Below, in pieces: positions 1 through 7,954 of a DNA stretch of 26,727 bases (positions are counted from its first letter, which is position 1; every line of letters begins with the position of its first letter). Below the pieces are notes generated by a model. The model saw nothing but the letters and a program-made list of their open reading frames with translations. It was not told the DNA's origin and did no database searches. Position numbers and translations under genes: made by a program. The stretch comes from Gammaproteobacteria bacterium UBA2168. Lineage in GTDB: Bacteria; Pseudomonadota; Gammaproteobacteria; Pseudomonadales; Azotimanducaceae. Location: assembly GCA_002327525.1 (NCBI GenBank), contig DCWG01000145.1, positions 1-26,727 on the forward strand, read 5' to 3'.

Positions 1-780
1 CTCCAAGGCCGCATCGACATAGGCGAAGCCGTCGGCCAGGGTGAAGGCCAGCTCCTGCACCGCCGTGGCACCTGCCTCCTGCATGTGGTAGCCGGAGATG
101 GAGATGGAATTGAAGCGCGGCATATGCTCGGCGGTGTGCCCGATGATATCCGCCACGATGCGCATGCTGTGCTGCGGCGGGTAAATGTAGGTGTTGCGCA
201 CCATGAATTCTTTGAGGATGTCATTCTGGATGGTGCCGGAGAGATCTGACTGGGCCACGCCCTGTTCCTCGGCCGCCACCACGTAGCCCGCCATCACTGG
301 CAACACGGCGCCGTTCATGGTCATGGAAACCGACATCTGATCCAGCGGGATACCATCGAAGAGGATCTTCATGTCCTCGACGGAATCGATGGCTACTCCC
401 GCCATACCGACATCGCCCACCACCCGCGGATGATCGGAGTCGTAGCCACGATGTGTGGCCAGGTCGAAGGCCACCGACAGACCTTTTTGACCGGCTGCGA
501 GATTGTCACGGTAGAAGCGGTTGCTGTCCTCGGCCGTGGAGAAGCCTGCATATTGGCGGATGGTCCATGGCCGGTTGGTGTACATCGTCGCCCGCGGCCC
601 GCGTACGAACGGTTGCATACCCGGCAGCGTGTCTAGATTCTCCACCGATTCGAGATCGGCCTCGGTGTAGAGCGGCTTGATGGAGATGCCCTCCGGGCTC
701 TCCCAGTTCAGCTCTTCGGGCGGCTTGCCGCGCAGCTCTTTTCCCGCGAGCGCGGCCCATTCGACCGTCTTGTCAGTCAT
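1..780 (-). CDS. Methylmalonyl-CoA mutase, large subunit, N-terminal part (partial)
   Basis: Catalyses the B12-dependent isomerisation of (R)-methylmalonyl-CoA and succinyl-CoA in propionate / odd-chain and branched-chain carbon metabolism, in the cytoplasm. 260 residues are visible from the ATG at 780; the gene runs off the left edge, so the C-terminal cobalamin domain is not seen. Family hallmarks are the [20 protein letters not shown] stretch (about residues 60-79), then [28 protein letters not shown] and [12 protein letters not shown], which build the substrate-binding TIM barrel. A GAGG Shine-Dalgarno lies 8 nt before the ATG. Full-length relatives have about 710 residues. No frame breaks are seen. 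Gene names vary (scpA, mutB, mcmA), so no symbol is assigned. Its neighbour is divergent and of unknown function. Confidence 0.95.
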   Translation of the reverse strand, partial: MTDKTVEWAALAGKELRGKPPEELNWESPEGISIKPLYTEADLESVENLDTLPGMQPFVRGPRATMYTNRPWTIRQYAGFSTAEDSNRFYRDNLAAGQKGLSVAFDLATHRGYDSDHPRVVGDVGMAGVAIDSVEDMKILFDGIPLDQMSVSMTMNGAVLPVMAGYVVAAEEQGVAQSDLSGTIQNDILKEFMVRNTYIYPPQHSMRIVADIIGHTAEHMPRFNSISISGYHMQEAGATAVQELAFTLADGFAYVDAALE

Positions 781-805
781 GCGTCGATCCTCAAGTGAGC
801 CGGGT

Positions 806-839
806 ATTATAGTCAACCCGCGCTGGAGGTGCTCCAGCG
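806..839 (-). promoter_or_regulatory. Putative mutase promoter with overlapping palindromic operator
   Basis: On the minus strand a perfect TATAAT lies at 811-806, about 25 nt upstream of the mutase ATG. No good TTGACA is found at 16-18 nt. Instead a perfect 8-bp inverted repeat with a 3-nt loop (CGCTGGAG, GTG, CTCCAGCG; 821-839) occupies the spacer/-35 region. A strong -10 with a poor -35 and a palindrome in that place suggests regulator control, but no regulator gene is adjacent. No T tract follows, so a terminator is unlikely. Confidence 0.5.
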
Positions 840-917
840 GCCCCGACATCGGCCAAAGGCCCGTTCAGATTGCCTTCTTTTTAGATAAGATGGTACGCAG
901 CGCGCAAGGGAGGCAGC

Positions 918-1184
918 ATGAGCGATGAGAAGCTGACCAATCACGAGATTACCGTATGCCTGGCGGGCGGTGCGGTACTCGGCCCGTTCAAGGCCACGTG
1001 GAGCCGAGACATCGTGAGTGACGTTCGTGAGCTGACGAAAGACTTCGATGCCTATATGGAAAGCGGTAAGCAGAGCCGCTACAAGTACCATCTGCACGAC
1101 CAGGAGAAACGTATCTCGCATTCCCTGATCCTGAAGTTCAAGGACGTCACCGCGATCTATGATCGTGTGGAGCTCAAGGGCTGA
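918..1184 (+). CDS. Small conserved-looking protein of unknown function (88 aa)
   Basis: I do not recognise this protein. It starts at an ATG with a good Shine-Dalgarno (AAGGGAGG, 5 nt spacing). It is a soluble, charged protein without signal peptide or membrane helix. It has a beta-rich N-terminal stretch (EITVCLAGGAVLGPFKATW) with a single cysteine, a helical middle (about residues 30-50) and a C-terminal strand ending VELKG. A possible promoter lies upstream (TTCAGA, 16 nt, TAAGAT at about 864-891). It is divergent from the mutase gene and is followed by decayed genes, so context gives no function. Codon use and a strong ribosome site support a real gene. Confidence 0.75.
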   Translation: MSDEKLTNHEITVCLAGGAVLGPFKATWSRDIVSDVRELTKDFDAYMESGKQSRYKYHLHDQEKRISHSLILKFKDVTAIYDRVELKG

Positions 1185-1255
1185 TCATCCAGGCACCGGT
1201 GTCCAACAAAAATTCGATGCAACCGAACGATGCCGCCCGGCATCAATCTCTGTGA

Positions 1256-1600
1256 CACCCACATCAAGAGAAATATATCGCGGGCGTTCTGGTTCCAATC
1301 ACGCTGTTCTTGTCCATCACGCTGATCTTTTCGTTGCTGTTCTACTTCAGGTTCAAAACCAGGCAGGAGATCCAGCAGACGGTGAGCTCAGCACTCGAGA
1401 GCGCTCAGCACCTCACCCCGGAAGTGCTCGAGCAACTGGCCGATTCGCTGAACAGCAAATTCGACGATCTGCACCGCAGCGTCATATCAATCGCGATAGC
1501 CATTGGCTTCGCGGTGCTGTTCTAGACTGTGGGGGATGACGACGCGAGCATCGCCGCGTTTCCTTTCGCCATCGGCATCGCCTATCCGGGTCTCTGGTAG
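1256..1600 (+). pseudogene. Broken DUF6249-type membrane protein gene
   Basis: Reading frame 2 encodes a protein of the kind annotated DUF6249: an N-terminal membrane helix (VLVPITLFLSITLIFSLLFY), a cytoplasmic linker (FRFKTRQEIQQTV, HLTPEVLEQLADSL), a second helix (VISIAIAIGFAVLF) and a third (FPFAIGIAYPGLW). It is broken in at least three places. No start codon is in frame, because TGA at 1253-1255 lies where an initiator is expected and a GTG sits one frame away at 1252. TAG at 1523-1525 interrupts after GFAVLF. TAG at 1598-1600 replaces what is probably a Tyr codon before FTKDR. Family assignment is from recalled sequence features. Such proteins often accompany sigma/anti-sigma genes. Confidence 0.6.
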
Positions 1601-1857
1601 TTTACGAAAGACAGGAACAGCAGCGCCTCGTACGCGACCCGCAGCTCGCCGAGGATCTCTGCCAGGACACGCTGCTCGAGAGCGCTTTCGACGAGGCGCT
1701 GCGCAGGGCGGCCGACCCACTCGCAGTCGAGTCGGTGATGAAGCGCATACAGCAGCGCTTGAGGCTGCACAGTCTCGTGGTTGGGCTCGCGATACTCATA
1801 GGGGGCTTGAGTACTACGCTGATGGCTTTGCCGGGCCTCGAAAGCCTTGCTGCCTGA
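1601..1857 (+). pseudogene. Remnant: sigma-region-2-like piece joined to membrane-anchored tail
   Basis: Frame 1 is open from 1540 to the TGA at 1855-1857 but has no usable start codon near its beginning. From about 1600 it reads VYERQEQQRLVRDPQLAED followed by LCQDTLLESAF. This resembles region 2 of sigma-70-family factors (AEDL.Q..L). It then changes to a short amphipathic section (EALRRAADPLAVESVMKRIQ) and a C-terminal membrane helix (LVVGLAILIGGLSTTLMALP). A sigma factor would not continue that way, so I infer a deletion that fused the start of a sigma gene to the end of a small membrane (anti-sigma-like) gene. It could instead be the frameshifted tail of the DUF6249 gene just upstream. 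Confidence 0.35.
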
Positions 1858-1920
1858 TTTCGGGGCTAGCGAAGCCCGATTCGCTCGCACCCGCAACCAC
1901 GCTCGCCGTTACCTTGTAAA

Positions 1921-1943
1921 CCCTGGTCACGCTTTCCCCAGGG
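1921..1943. other. Short inverted repeat upstream of esterase operon
   Basis: CCCTGG (1921-1926) and CCAGGG (1938-1943) form a perfect 6-bp stem with an 11-nt loop, about 90 nt before the esterase ATG. No T run follows. It may be an operator or leader hairpin; nothing else in 1858-2033 is convincing. Confidence 0.3.
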
Positions 1944-2033
1944 CTCGTGGCGATGCTCGACGACCGGGTGTAACCTTAAGCGTTCGCGTCCGGCGACCGT
2001 GCCGGGCCAGGCTGGCAGAACAGGGGGAAGATC

Positions 2034-2951
2034 ATGCCGCTCGATGCTGACGCACAGGGAGTGCTGGACCTCCTTGCGTCTCAAAACGTACCTGATTTCA
2101 CTGAACTCTCGCCTGCCGAGGCGCGCGCGCTGACACTCGCTCCGCCACCGGAAGTGCCGACCGCAGTGGATGAGGTGGAGGACCGGATCATCCCCGGTTC
2201 AGAGGCTGACATACCCGTGCGTATCTACCGCGCACGCGGCGCTACCGGCACACTCGCGTACTTTCATGGCGGCGGCTGGGTGATCGGCGATCTGGAAAGT
2301 CATGACGAAAGCTGCCGGCGCCTGTGCGCGGGTACCGGTGCGAACGTGGTTGCCGTCGACTATCGCCTGGCGCCGGAGACCCGCTATCCGGGGGCGATCA
2401 ACGACTGCTTCGATGCCACCGCGTGGATCGCCTCCAGTGACGAATTCAGTGGCCCGCTGGCGGTAGGCGGAGACAGTGCCGGTGGCAATCTGGCGGCTGC
2501 CACGGCCCTCATGGCGAGAGATCGTGGAGCAGCAGAGCTGGTCTTTCAGTTACTCGTCTATCCGGTCACCAACGCTGATTTCACCACCGTGTCCTATCGG
2601 GACAACGCTGAAGACTATTTTCTGACCCGAGGCGCGATGCAATGGTTCTGGGATCACTACGTCCCGGACGCCGGTACGAGGGCTGATCCGTACTGTGCTC
2701 CGCTGCGCGCACCGGACCTCGCCGCTCTGCCGCCGGCGCTCGTGATCACCGCTGAATACGATCCACTGCGCGATGAAGGCGAAGCTTATGCCGCTGCGCT
2801 CGAGGCCGCCGGCGTGCCCGTCACGCTGACCCGCTACCCAGGTCAGATTCACGGATTCTTCGGTATGTACACGGCAATCGCGGCGGCCACCCGCGCCACG
2901 GAGCAGGCCATAGAGGCGCTGCGCTCACATCTAACTCCACACAGAGGTTAG
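2034..2951 (+). CDS. Alpha/beta hydrolase, HSL-family esterase/lipase
   Basis: Cytoplasmic carboxylesterase of the hormone-sensitive-lipase-like family, hydrolysing small acyl esters; the physiological substrate is unknown. 305 residues, typical length. The oxyanion-hole motif HGGGW is at residues 78-82, and the nucleophile elbow GDSAGG at 146-151 puts the catalytic serine at 148. Asp243 (EYDPLRDEG) and His273 (IHGFFGMY) complete the triad. The ATG at 2034 has a strong ribosome site (AGGGGGA, 6 nt spacing). It is the first gene of a tight cluster: the next start is 3 nt after its stop. Co-transcription with a PLP enzyme and an amidase suggests a joint degradative or detoxifying task, but this is inference. 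Confidence 0.93.
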   Translation: MPLDADAQGVLDLLASQNVPDFTELSPAEARALTLAPPPEVPTAVDEVEDRIIPGSEADIPVRIYRARGATGTLAYFHGGGWVIGDLESHDESCRRLCAGTGANVVAVDYRLAPETRYPGAINDCFDATAWIASSDEFSGPLAVGGDSAGGNLAAATALMARDRGAAELVFQLLVYPVTNADFTTVSYRDNAEDYFLTRGAMQWFWDHYVPDAGTRADPYCAPLRAPDLAALPPALVITAEYDPLRDEGEAYAAALEAAGVPVTLTRYPGQIHGFFGMYTAIAAATRATEQAIEALRSHLTPHRG

Positions 2952-2954
2952 CTC

Positions 2955-3911
2955 ATGATATACGACAACATCCTCGGCACCATCGGCGACACGCCAGTGA
3001 TCAGACTGCACCGCACCGGGCCGGATCACGTGGACATGTACGTGAAGGTGGAAGCCTTCAATCCGCTGGCCTCGGTAAAGGATCGGCTGGCCTACGCGAT
3101 TATCAAAGATGCACGCGATTCCGGAGAGCTGCAGCCAGGCCAGACGGTGGTGGAGGCCACTTCCGGCAACACGGGTATTGCGCTAGCAATGGTGTGTGCT
3201 GTGATGGGTCACCCTTTCGTCGCGACCATGGTGGAGACCTTCTCTATCGAGCGCCGCAAGATAATGCGCGCGATGGGGGCCAGGGTGATTCTGACCCCCG
3301 CCGCCGAACGAGGCACCGGTATGGTGCGCGCTGCCGAGGAACTCGCCGAGAAGCACGGCTGGTTTCTGGCCCGGCAATTCGAAAACCCAGCTAACCCCGC
3401 GTACCACCGGGCCACCACGGGGCCCGAGATCCTGCAGGACTTCGCAGGTGAACGCCTAGACTACTGGGTGACCGGTTGGGGCACCGGCGGCACCCTCACA
3501 GGAGCGGGTGAAGTGCTGAAAATCGCTCGTCCCGATCTTAAGATCATCGCCGCCGAACCGCAGCAAGCCGCGCTGCTGTCAGGAGGTGAATGGCAGCCAC
3601 ACCGCATTCAGGGATGGACGCCGGATTTCGTCCCAGGCGTGCTCAACGCCGACGTCGTGGATCAGATCGTGACGGTAGACGACGAGGTGGCCAAGGACAA
3701 CGCGCTGGCACTTGCCCAGAATGAAGGCATCTTCGTCGGCGTGTCCGCGGGCGCCACGCTGACCGCGGCTCTCACGGTAGCCGACACGGCACCACCGGGC
3801 TCCGTCATGCTGGTTATGTTGCCCGACACGGGAGAGCGTTACCTATCCACGTACATGTTCGAAGACGTCGCGGAGGGCTCCGACGACGAGTGGCTGGCCT
3901 CACTCGGCTAA
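2955..3911 (+). CDS. Cysteine synthase family PLP-dependent enzyme (CysK/CysM-like)
   Basis: Fold-type II PLP enzyme; classical members make cysteine from O-acetylserine and sulfide. 318 residues. The PLP lysine is Lys42 in SVKDR. The asparagine loop is ATSGNTG (68-74), the phosphate loop GTGGT (176-180), and the C-terminal GIFVGVSAGA and LPDTGERYLST match CysK. Helix SIERRKIMRAMGA is also CysK-like. The start ATG lies 3 nt after the esterase stop with AGAGG just upstream. Its position between an esterase and an amidase, not among sulfur-assimilation genes, makes a secondary or catabolic role possible (for example beta-replacement or a cystathionine-beta-synthase-like reaction). I therefore leave the symbol blank. 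Confidence 0.9.
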   Translation: MIYDNILGTIGDTPVIRLHRTGPDHVDMYVKVEAFNPLASVKDRLAYAIIKDARDSGELQPGQTVVEATSGNTGIALAMVCAVMGHPFVATMVETFSIERRKIMRAMGARVILTPAAERGTGMVRAAEELAEKHGWFLARQFENPANPAYHRATTGPEILQDFAGERLDYWVTGWGTGGTLTGAGEVLKIARPDLKIIAAEPQQAALLSGGEWQPHRIQGWTPDFVPGVLNADVVDQIVTVDDEVAKDNALALAQNEGIFVGVSAGATLTAALTVADTAPPGSVMLVMLPDTGERYLSTYMFEDVAEGSDDEWLASLG

Positions 3912-3953
3912 CCGTTCGCCGACACCCGTCGCAACTGAATACAGGAGGAATAC

Positions 3954-5393
3954 ATGGTCAATCCGTACAACACTGCGTTCGAGCTGCTGGAGGCATTGCG
4001 CGATGGGGAGGTGAGCGCACTCGAGCTCACCGACATGTACCTCGATCGCATCGACGCCACTCACGATGATCTCAACTCGGTTATCTGGCAACGCGCGGAC
4101 GAGGCGCGCGAAGAAGCAAAGGCCATTACCTCTCCCCCCGACGTCAGCAAACCGCTGCTGGGGCTGCCCATCACGGTGAAGGAGGCCTACAACGTCGTTG
4201 GCGCGCCCACCACCTGGGGCAAACCCGAATTCCGCAACAACATCTCCACCGAAGACGCGCTCGCCGTCGAGCGCTTGCGCGAGGCGGGTGCCATCGTCAT
4301 CGGCAAGACGAACGTACCGCTGGATCTGGCCGACATCCAAAGTTATAACGAAATCTACGGCACCTCCAACAACCCATACAATCTCGCCCACACACCCGGC
4401 GGATCTTCAGGCGGGTCGGGTGCAGCGATGGCCGCCGGCCTGTCGGCACTCGAGATGGGTTCTGACATCGGCGGCTCCATCCGCACGCCCGCGCACTTCT
4501 GCGGTATCTTCGGGCACAAGCCCACCTGGGGGCTGATTCCATCACGGGGCCATGCGTTGCCAGGAGGGCTGGTAGAACCCGACATTGCCGTGATCGGACC
4601 CATGGCGCGCTCCGCCATCGACCTCGAGCTGCAGCTTGATATCCTGGCCAAGCCGGATCACATCAACCCGGGCTTGCGCTACGAGCTTGCCGGGTTGCCG
4701 GACACGGGTTTCGCCGGTTTACGCGTTGCGGTGTGGGATACCGACGAGGCCTGCCCGGTCAGCGCAGAGACACGGGCGCGGGTGAGGTCAGTGGCCGCGA
4801 CACTGGCCGACGCCGGCGCAAGCGTCGACTACGACGCGCGACCCACCTTCACCGGAACAGAATCCGACGCCATCTACACGCCCCTGCTATGGTCATTCAT
4901 GAACGCCTTCATGCCGGAAGAAGCCTACGAGGACATGAAAGCACAGGCCGCCAACCTCGCGCCTGACGATGACAGCCAGGAGGGGGCCATAGCACGATTA
5001 TCCACCATGGATCACCGCACCTGGCTGGGGCTTCACAACGAAAGAGAGGGCCTTCGCTGGGCCTGGCACACATTCTTCCAGGACTACGACGTGGTACTCG
5101 CGCCCCAGACCTCTACTCCCGCCATCGCGCACGACCACCGACCTCTGGCTGAACGCAGCGTAGATGTCGACGGGATAGCCGTGCCCTATTTACAGCAGTG
5201 CTTCTGGGCGGGTCTGATCGGGATCTCCCATCTGCCGTCCACTGTCATACCCACGGGCCTGGGAGAGGCGGGACTGCCGATCGGTGTGCAGATAGTGGGT
5301 AATGCCTACAGCGACCGCCTCACCATCCAGGTCGCCCAGGGTCTCGAGAAGATGGGCTTCCGCTTTCGGCCACCAGAGGCATTTCCGGCCTGA
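3954..5393 (+). CDS. Amidase signature family amidohydrolase
   Basis: Hydrolyses an amide bond by the Ser-cisSer-Lys mechanism. 479 residues. The triad is visible: Lys76 in LPITVKEAYN, Ser151 in the GGSSGGSGA loop and Ser175 in GSDIGGSIRTPA; the 24-residue spacing between the two serines equals that of fatty-acid amide hydrolase. The substrate cannot be told from sequence; GatA is unlikely because no gatB/gatC is near and the C-terminal half differs. The start ATG has a perfect AGGAGG 6 nt upstream. It is the third gene of the esterase / PLP-enzyme / amidase cluster, 42 nt after the preceding stop. No signal peptide, so cytoplasmic. Confidence 0.93.
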   Translation: MVNPYNTAFELLEALRDGEVSALELTDMYLDRIDATHDDLNSVIWQRADEAREEAKAITSPPDVSKPLLGLPITVKEAYNVVGAPTTWGKPEFRNNISTEDALAVERLREAGAIVIGKTNVPLDLADIQSYNEIYGTSNNPYNLAHTPGGSSGGSGAAMAAGLSALEMGSDIGGSIRTPAHFCGIFGHKPTWGLIPSRGHALPGGLVEPDIAVIGPMARSAIDLELQLDILAKPDHINPGLRYELAGLPDTGFAGLRVAVWDTDEACPVSAETRARVRSVAATLADAGASVDYDARPTFTGTESDAIYTPLLWSFMNAFMPEEAYEDMKAQAANLAPDDDSQEGAIARLSTMDHRTWLGLHNEREGLRWAWHTFFQDYDVVLAPQTSTPAIAHDHRPLAERSVDVDGIAVPYLQQCFWAGLIGISHLPSTVIPTGLGEAGLPIGVQIVGNAYSDRLTIQVAQGLEKMGFRFRPPEAFPA

Positions 5394-5469
5394 GCGCAGG
5401 CGCAAAACTTACGTCCATCACAGCGACTGACGCTGGCGATGCGAGCGTGTCGCGCGCACGCTTGTCCGC

Positions 5470-5883
5470 ATGCTAGTGCTCACCATGATAACCCTCTCGC
5501 TCATAACCGCTGCCGCCGACACCACGCTCTACCGCTGCCAGCGTAATAGTGTGCCGGAATTCAGCGACCGCCCTTGCCGGGGTGCGCACAGCAGGTCGAT
5601 CCCGCTGCCTGCCATCAACCTGGTTCGCATTCCCGAATTGAATGCCGACGAACAGGCACGTCTGGATACGCTCGCCAACGCCGCCAGACTTCCAGGTAAT
5701 CAATCCAGCCGATCGAAGCATGGCACGCGCCTGGCGGCGCGCCGCGAGGCCTGTGCGGAGGCAGAGAAGCGCCTGGAGGCGATCCGTGAACAGCGCCGCC
5801 GTGGATACTCACTGAAGGACGCGGCCGCCCTGGATGCACGAACTAGCGCCCTGATGCGAGATGTTCGCCGCTATTGCCGCTGA
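5470..5883 (+). CDS. Exported DUF4124-like protein
   Basis: A 137-residue protein with an N-terminal hydrophobic signal sequence (VLTMITLSLITAAADT), probably cleaved near residue 17. It is followed by the short beta motif LYRCQRNSVPEFSDRPC, which matches the DUF4124 pattern (YRC...G...FSDRPC). The rest is basic and helical, with coiled-coil potential around residues 85-120 and a final YC pair. DUF4124 proteins are periplasmic and of unknown function. The initiating ATG has no clear Shine-Dalgarno; ATG at 5485 is an alternative that shortens the signal by five residues. It sits 76 nt after the amidase and may be read from the same transcript. Confidence 0.7.
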   Translation: MLVLTMITLSLITAAADTTLYRCQRNSVPEFSDRPCRGAHSRSIPLPAINLVRIPELNADEQARLDTLANAARLPGNQSSRSKHGTRLAARREACAEAEKRLEAIREQRRRGYSLKDAAALDARTSALMRDVRRYCR

Positions 5884-5948
5884 GCGCATATCCGTTACAC
5901 CATCCGGGTTTTCATCCAAAACCCAGGACGTCGCAAAGCATCGAGTAG

Positions 5949-6558
5949 TTTGGCACCCTGTGCGACGAACGACGCACAGATCCGAAGGATGATCTACTGA
6001 CGGCACTCGTACAGAGCGAGACCGAGCACGGCAAGCTGACACGCGACGAGCTGACGGCAAACATTTCTCTACTGTTCGCCGCCGCGGGACACGAGACAAC
6101 CGTGAATCTGCTCGGCAACGCGCTGTACCGCAATCCCGAACAGCTCGCCCGACTGCGCGCCAGTCCCGAGCTGATGCCATGCGCTGTGGAAGAGTTTCTG
6201 CGCTACGACAGTTCGGTGCAGCTATCCGGCCGTGGTGCACTGGTGGATACCCAAATCGGCGGCCATCCGGTTCCCGCCGAGGCTCAGATTCTCACCCTGC
6301 TTGCCGCGGCCAACCGCGACCCGGAAGTCTTCTCTGAACCAGAGCGGCTAGACATCGCCCGGGACGAGGCGAAACCCCTGTCGTTCGGCGGCGGTATTCA
6401 CCTGTGCCTCGGTGCACCTTGCACGCATGGAAGCGCGCATTGGCCTCGCCACGCTGCTCAAGCGGTTACCTGACTTGCAGCCCAGCGACATCGACACCCC
6501 CAACTGGAAGCAGACCATCACGCTGCGCGGACAGAAAACGCTGCCCGCCACCTGGTAG
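5949..6558 (+). pseudogene. Cytochrome P450, C-terminal remnant with frameshift
   Basis: Only about the C-terminal half of a roughly 400-residue bacterial P450 remains. Frame 0 opens after a TAG (5946-5948) at a point equivalent to the middle of the fold and reads DPKDDLLTALVQSE, then the I-helix AAAGHETTVNLL, the K-helix EEFLRYDSSVQLSGR (ExxR) and the heme loop FGGGIHLCLGAP. Immediately after GAP the frame is lost (about 6416-6424, equivalent to a 2-nt deletion or 1-nt insertion). The true tail continues one frame away from the ATG at 6427: MEARIGLATLLKRLPDL to the TAG at 6556-6558. No N-terminal half exists upstream, so the gene is truncated as well as shifted. It cannot encode an active enzyme. 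It converges on the GST gene with a 2-nt gap. Confidence 0.85.
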
Positions 6559-6560
6559 CC

Positions 6561-7355
6561 TCAGCTAAGACGGGCGATCTCGGCACCGAGCTTCGCCAGG
6601 TAGTCGGCCATGTCGGGCGCAAATGCCGCATGCCGGCATAGTGCTTCATAGTGCGCACGTGCGCGCGGGTAGGCGTCAAGGCGTGTGATGGGTTGCAGGT
6701 CGAGGCGTGACAGCGCCTTTCGGGCTACGCGCTCCCGCGAGAACAACGTCAGTTCGCACGCGAAGCAGATATCCGCCAGCGTCACGTCTTCTCCCACCAG
6801 AAAGGCGCGATCAGCAAGCCCTGCCTCGATACCGCTCATCCAGGTTTCGAACGCCTGAGCCGCACGCGAATGGACTTCTGTGGTCAGCTCATCACCCAGG
6901 GAAAGGAGGTAGATTTGCGAGTCACGCGCGAACACGAGACTGGCGTCGAGGTAGCTATCGATGCGCGAAGCTTCGTAAGCGTCACGACCGTATGCCGGAT
7001 AGGCGTTTCGCCCCAGGCGCGCCACGCAGCGCATGATGCTGTTGGACTCGAACACACCCACGCTACCATCGCCGCTGAAGGCGGCAGGCACGGTACCAAA
7101 CGGATGCGCGATCAGAAAAGCATCGGTTTTGTACAACGTGCCGCTGAACCCGGTGCGTGCCGCCCGGGCGGCGGCCGCTTTGTCCTCATCAGAGACCGCA
7201 CCGAGCGGTCTCGCGTCGAAATCCCACAACCATCCGGCGATTTCATGCGGTTTCGCGCCCACCACCTCGATGTCGACGCCGGTGAGCCGTGCGGCAATGG
7301 CGGCCTTCCAAAGCCGCGGATTGGGCAGGTAGGAGAAGATGCGCAGATCCGTCAT
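6561..7355 (-). CDS. Glutathione S-transferase family protein
   Basis: 264 residues from the ATG at 7355; a TTG two codons earlier is possible, but this ATG has GGGAG upstream. The N-terminal thioredoxin-like half starts TDLRIFSYLPNPRLWKAAIAA and contains GTVPAAF and VFESNSIMRCVARL, the cis-proline and SNAIL/ESxxI signature of glutathione-binding proteins. The C-terminal helical half has LVGEDVTLADICFACEL, the N-capping box/hydrophobic staple of GSTs. It resembles eEF1B-gamma-like GSTs in the ESNSI...R pattern. The catalytic residue and substrate are uncertain. It begins 2 nt after the NIPSNAP-like gene's stop, so the two are one operon, probably for stress or detoxification. Confidence 0.88.
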   Translation of the reverse strand: MTDLRIFSYLPNPRLWKAAIAARLTGVDIEVVGAKPHEIAGWLWDFDARPLGAVSDEDKAAAARAARTGFSGTLYKTDAFLIAHPFGTVPAAFSGDGSVGVFESNSIMRCVARLGRNAYPAYGRDAYEASRIDSYLDASLVFARDSQIYLLSLGDELTTEVHSRAAQAFETWMSGIEAGLADRAFLVGEDVTLADICFACELTLFSRERVARKALSRLDLQPITRLDAYPRARAHYEALCRHAAFAPDMADYLAKLGAEIARLS

Positions 7356-7357
7356 GA

Positions 7358-7954
7358 TCAACTCCCGCGTCGCACCAGTCGGGTCGCCACAGCAACCGTG
7401 GCATGAGTGAGCGCCCGGCGCTGCCTGAAGTTCTCCACGGCCTCCGGCGCGGGCGTCCGCGAGGTTTGCCAGGATCCGAAGTCATCGTACCAGGTGACCA
7501 GCAGCATCTCGCAAGTCTCCGAATCGCGAGTTGCAGGTGCAAACAAGCCGAAGGGTTCGGCGTGATACTCCTCACTACCTTCGAACGTGGTCCATGCCTG
7601 ACTGGACAGCCTCGCGACCGTGTCGATGTTTGCCGTGTCGATGGAGAAACGCCTGAACACATAAAGACCGTCTCGTTCACAGGGTGTCGGGCTCTTCGGC
7701 CGTACGGTGGCGACAAGCGAATGCTGTTCCACCACTTTCACACCCTTTCCCAGCGGCTCGACGACGCCGGTCTCGGCGTCGGCACACAACATGACAAACA
7801 GCTCATTGGACGCAACGCCGAAGAGCCCCTGCCAGATTCCCCAGACGCAGCAGCCCGCCTGGTCCCACGCCGGGACCGTCTCATCCTCCAGGTGCTGCAC
7901 GAGGTCGGGCCAGCCACCGTCGGCAACGCGCAGATGCAGAAAACAAAAGTCCAT
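7358..7954 (-). CDS. NIPSNAP-like / dimeric alpha-beta barrel protein
   Basis: 198 residues with no signal or membrane segment. It appears to contain two ferredoxin-like halves: the first from LHLRVADGGWPDLVQHLEDE to about residue 85, the second from YVFRRFSIDTANIDTVARLS through SQAWTTFE and PFGLFAPATRDSETCEMLLV. The phrase R.F.V...N......LS..AW..FE...... .P.GLF is what I associate with NIPSNAP-type domains, but I cannot test it. The ATG at 7954 has GAGG 9 nt upstream. It is the first gene of an operon with the GST. The function is unknown; members are small binding or enzyme-like domains. The call is moderate for the fold and weak for the family name. Confidence 0.6.
   Translation of the reverse strand: MDFCFLHLRVADGGWPDLVQHLEDETVPAWDQAGCCVWGIWQGLFGVASNELFVMLCADAETGVVEPLGKGVKVVEQHSLVATVRPKSPTPCERDGLYVFRRFSIDTANIDTVARLSSQAWTTFEGSEEYHAEPFGLFAPATRDSETCEMLLVTWYDDFGSWQTSRTPAPEAVENFRQRRALTHATVAVATRLVRRGS

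Noticed and set aside
3900..4391. 163-codon minus-strand frame
   Set aside because: Antisense to the start of the amidase gene, whose catalytic residues are all present. No independent support.
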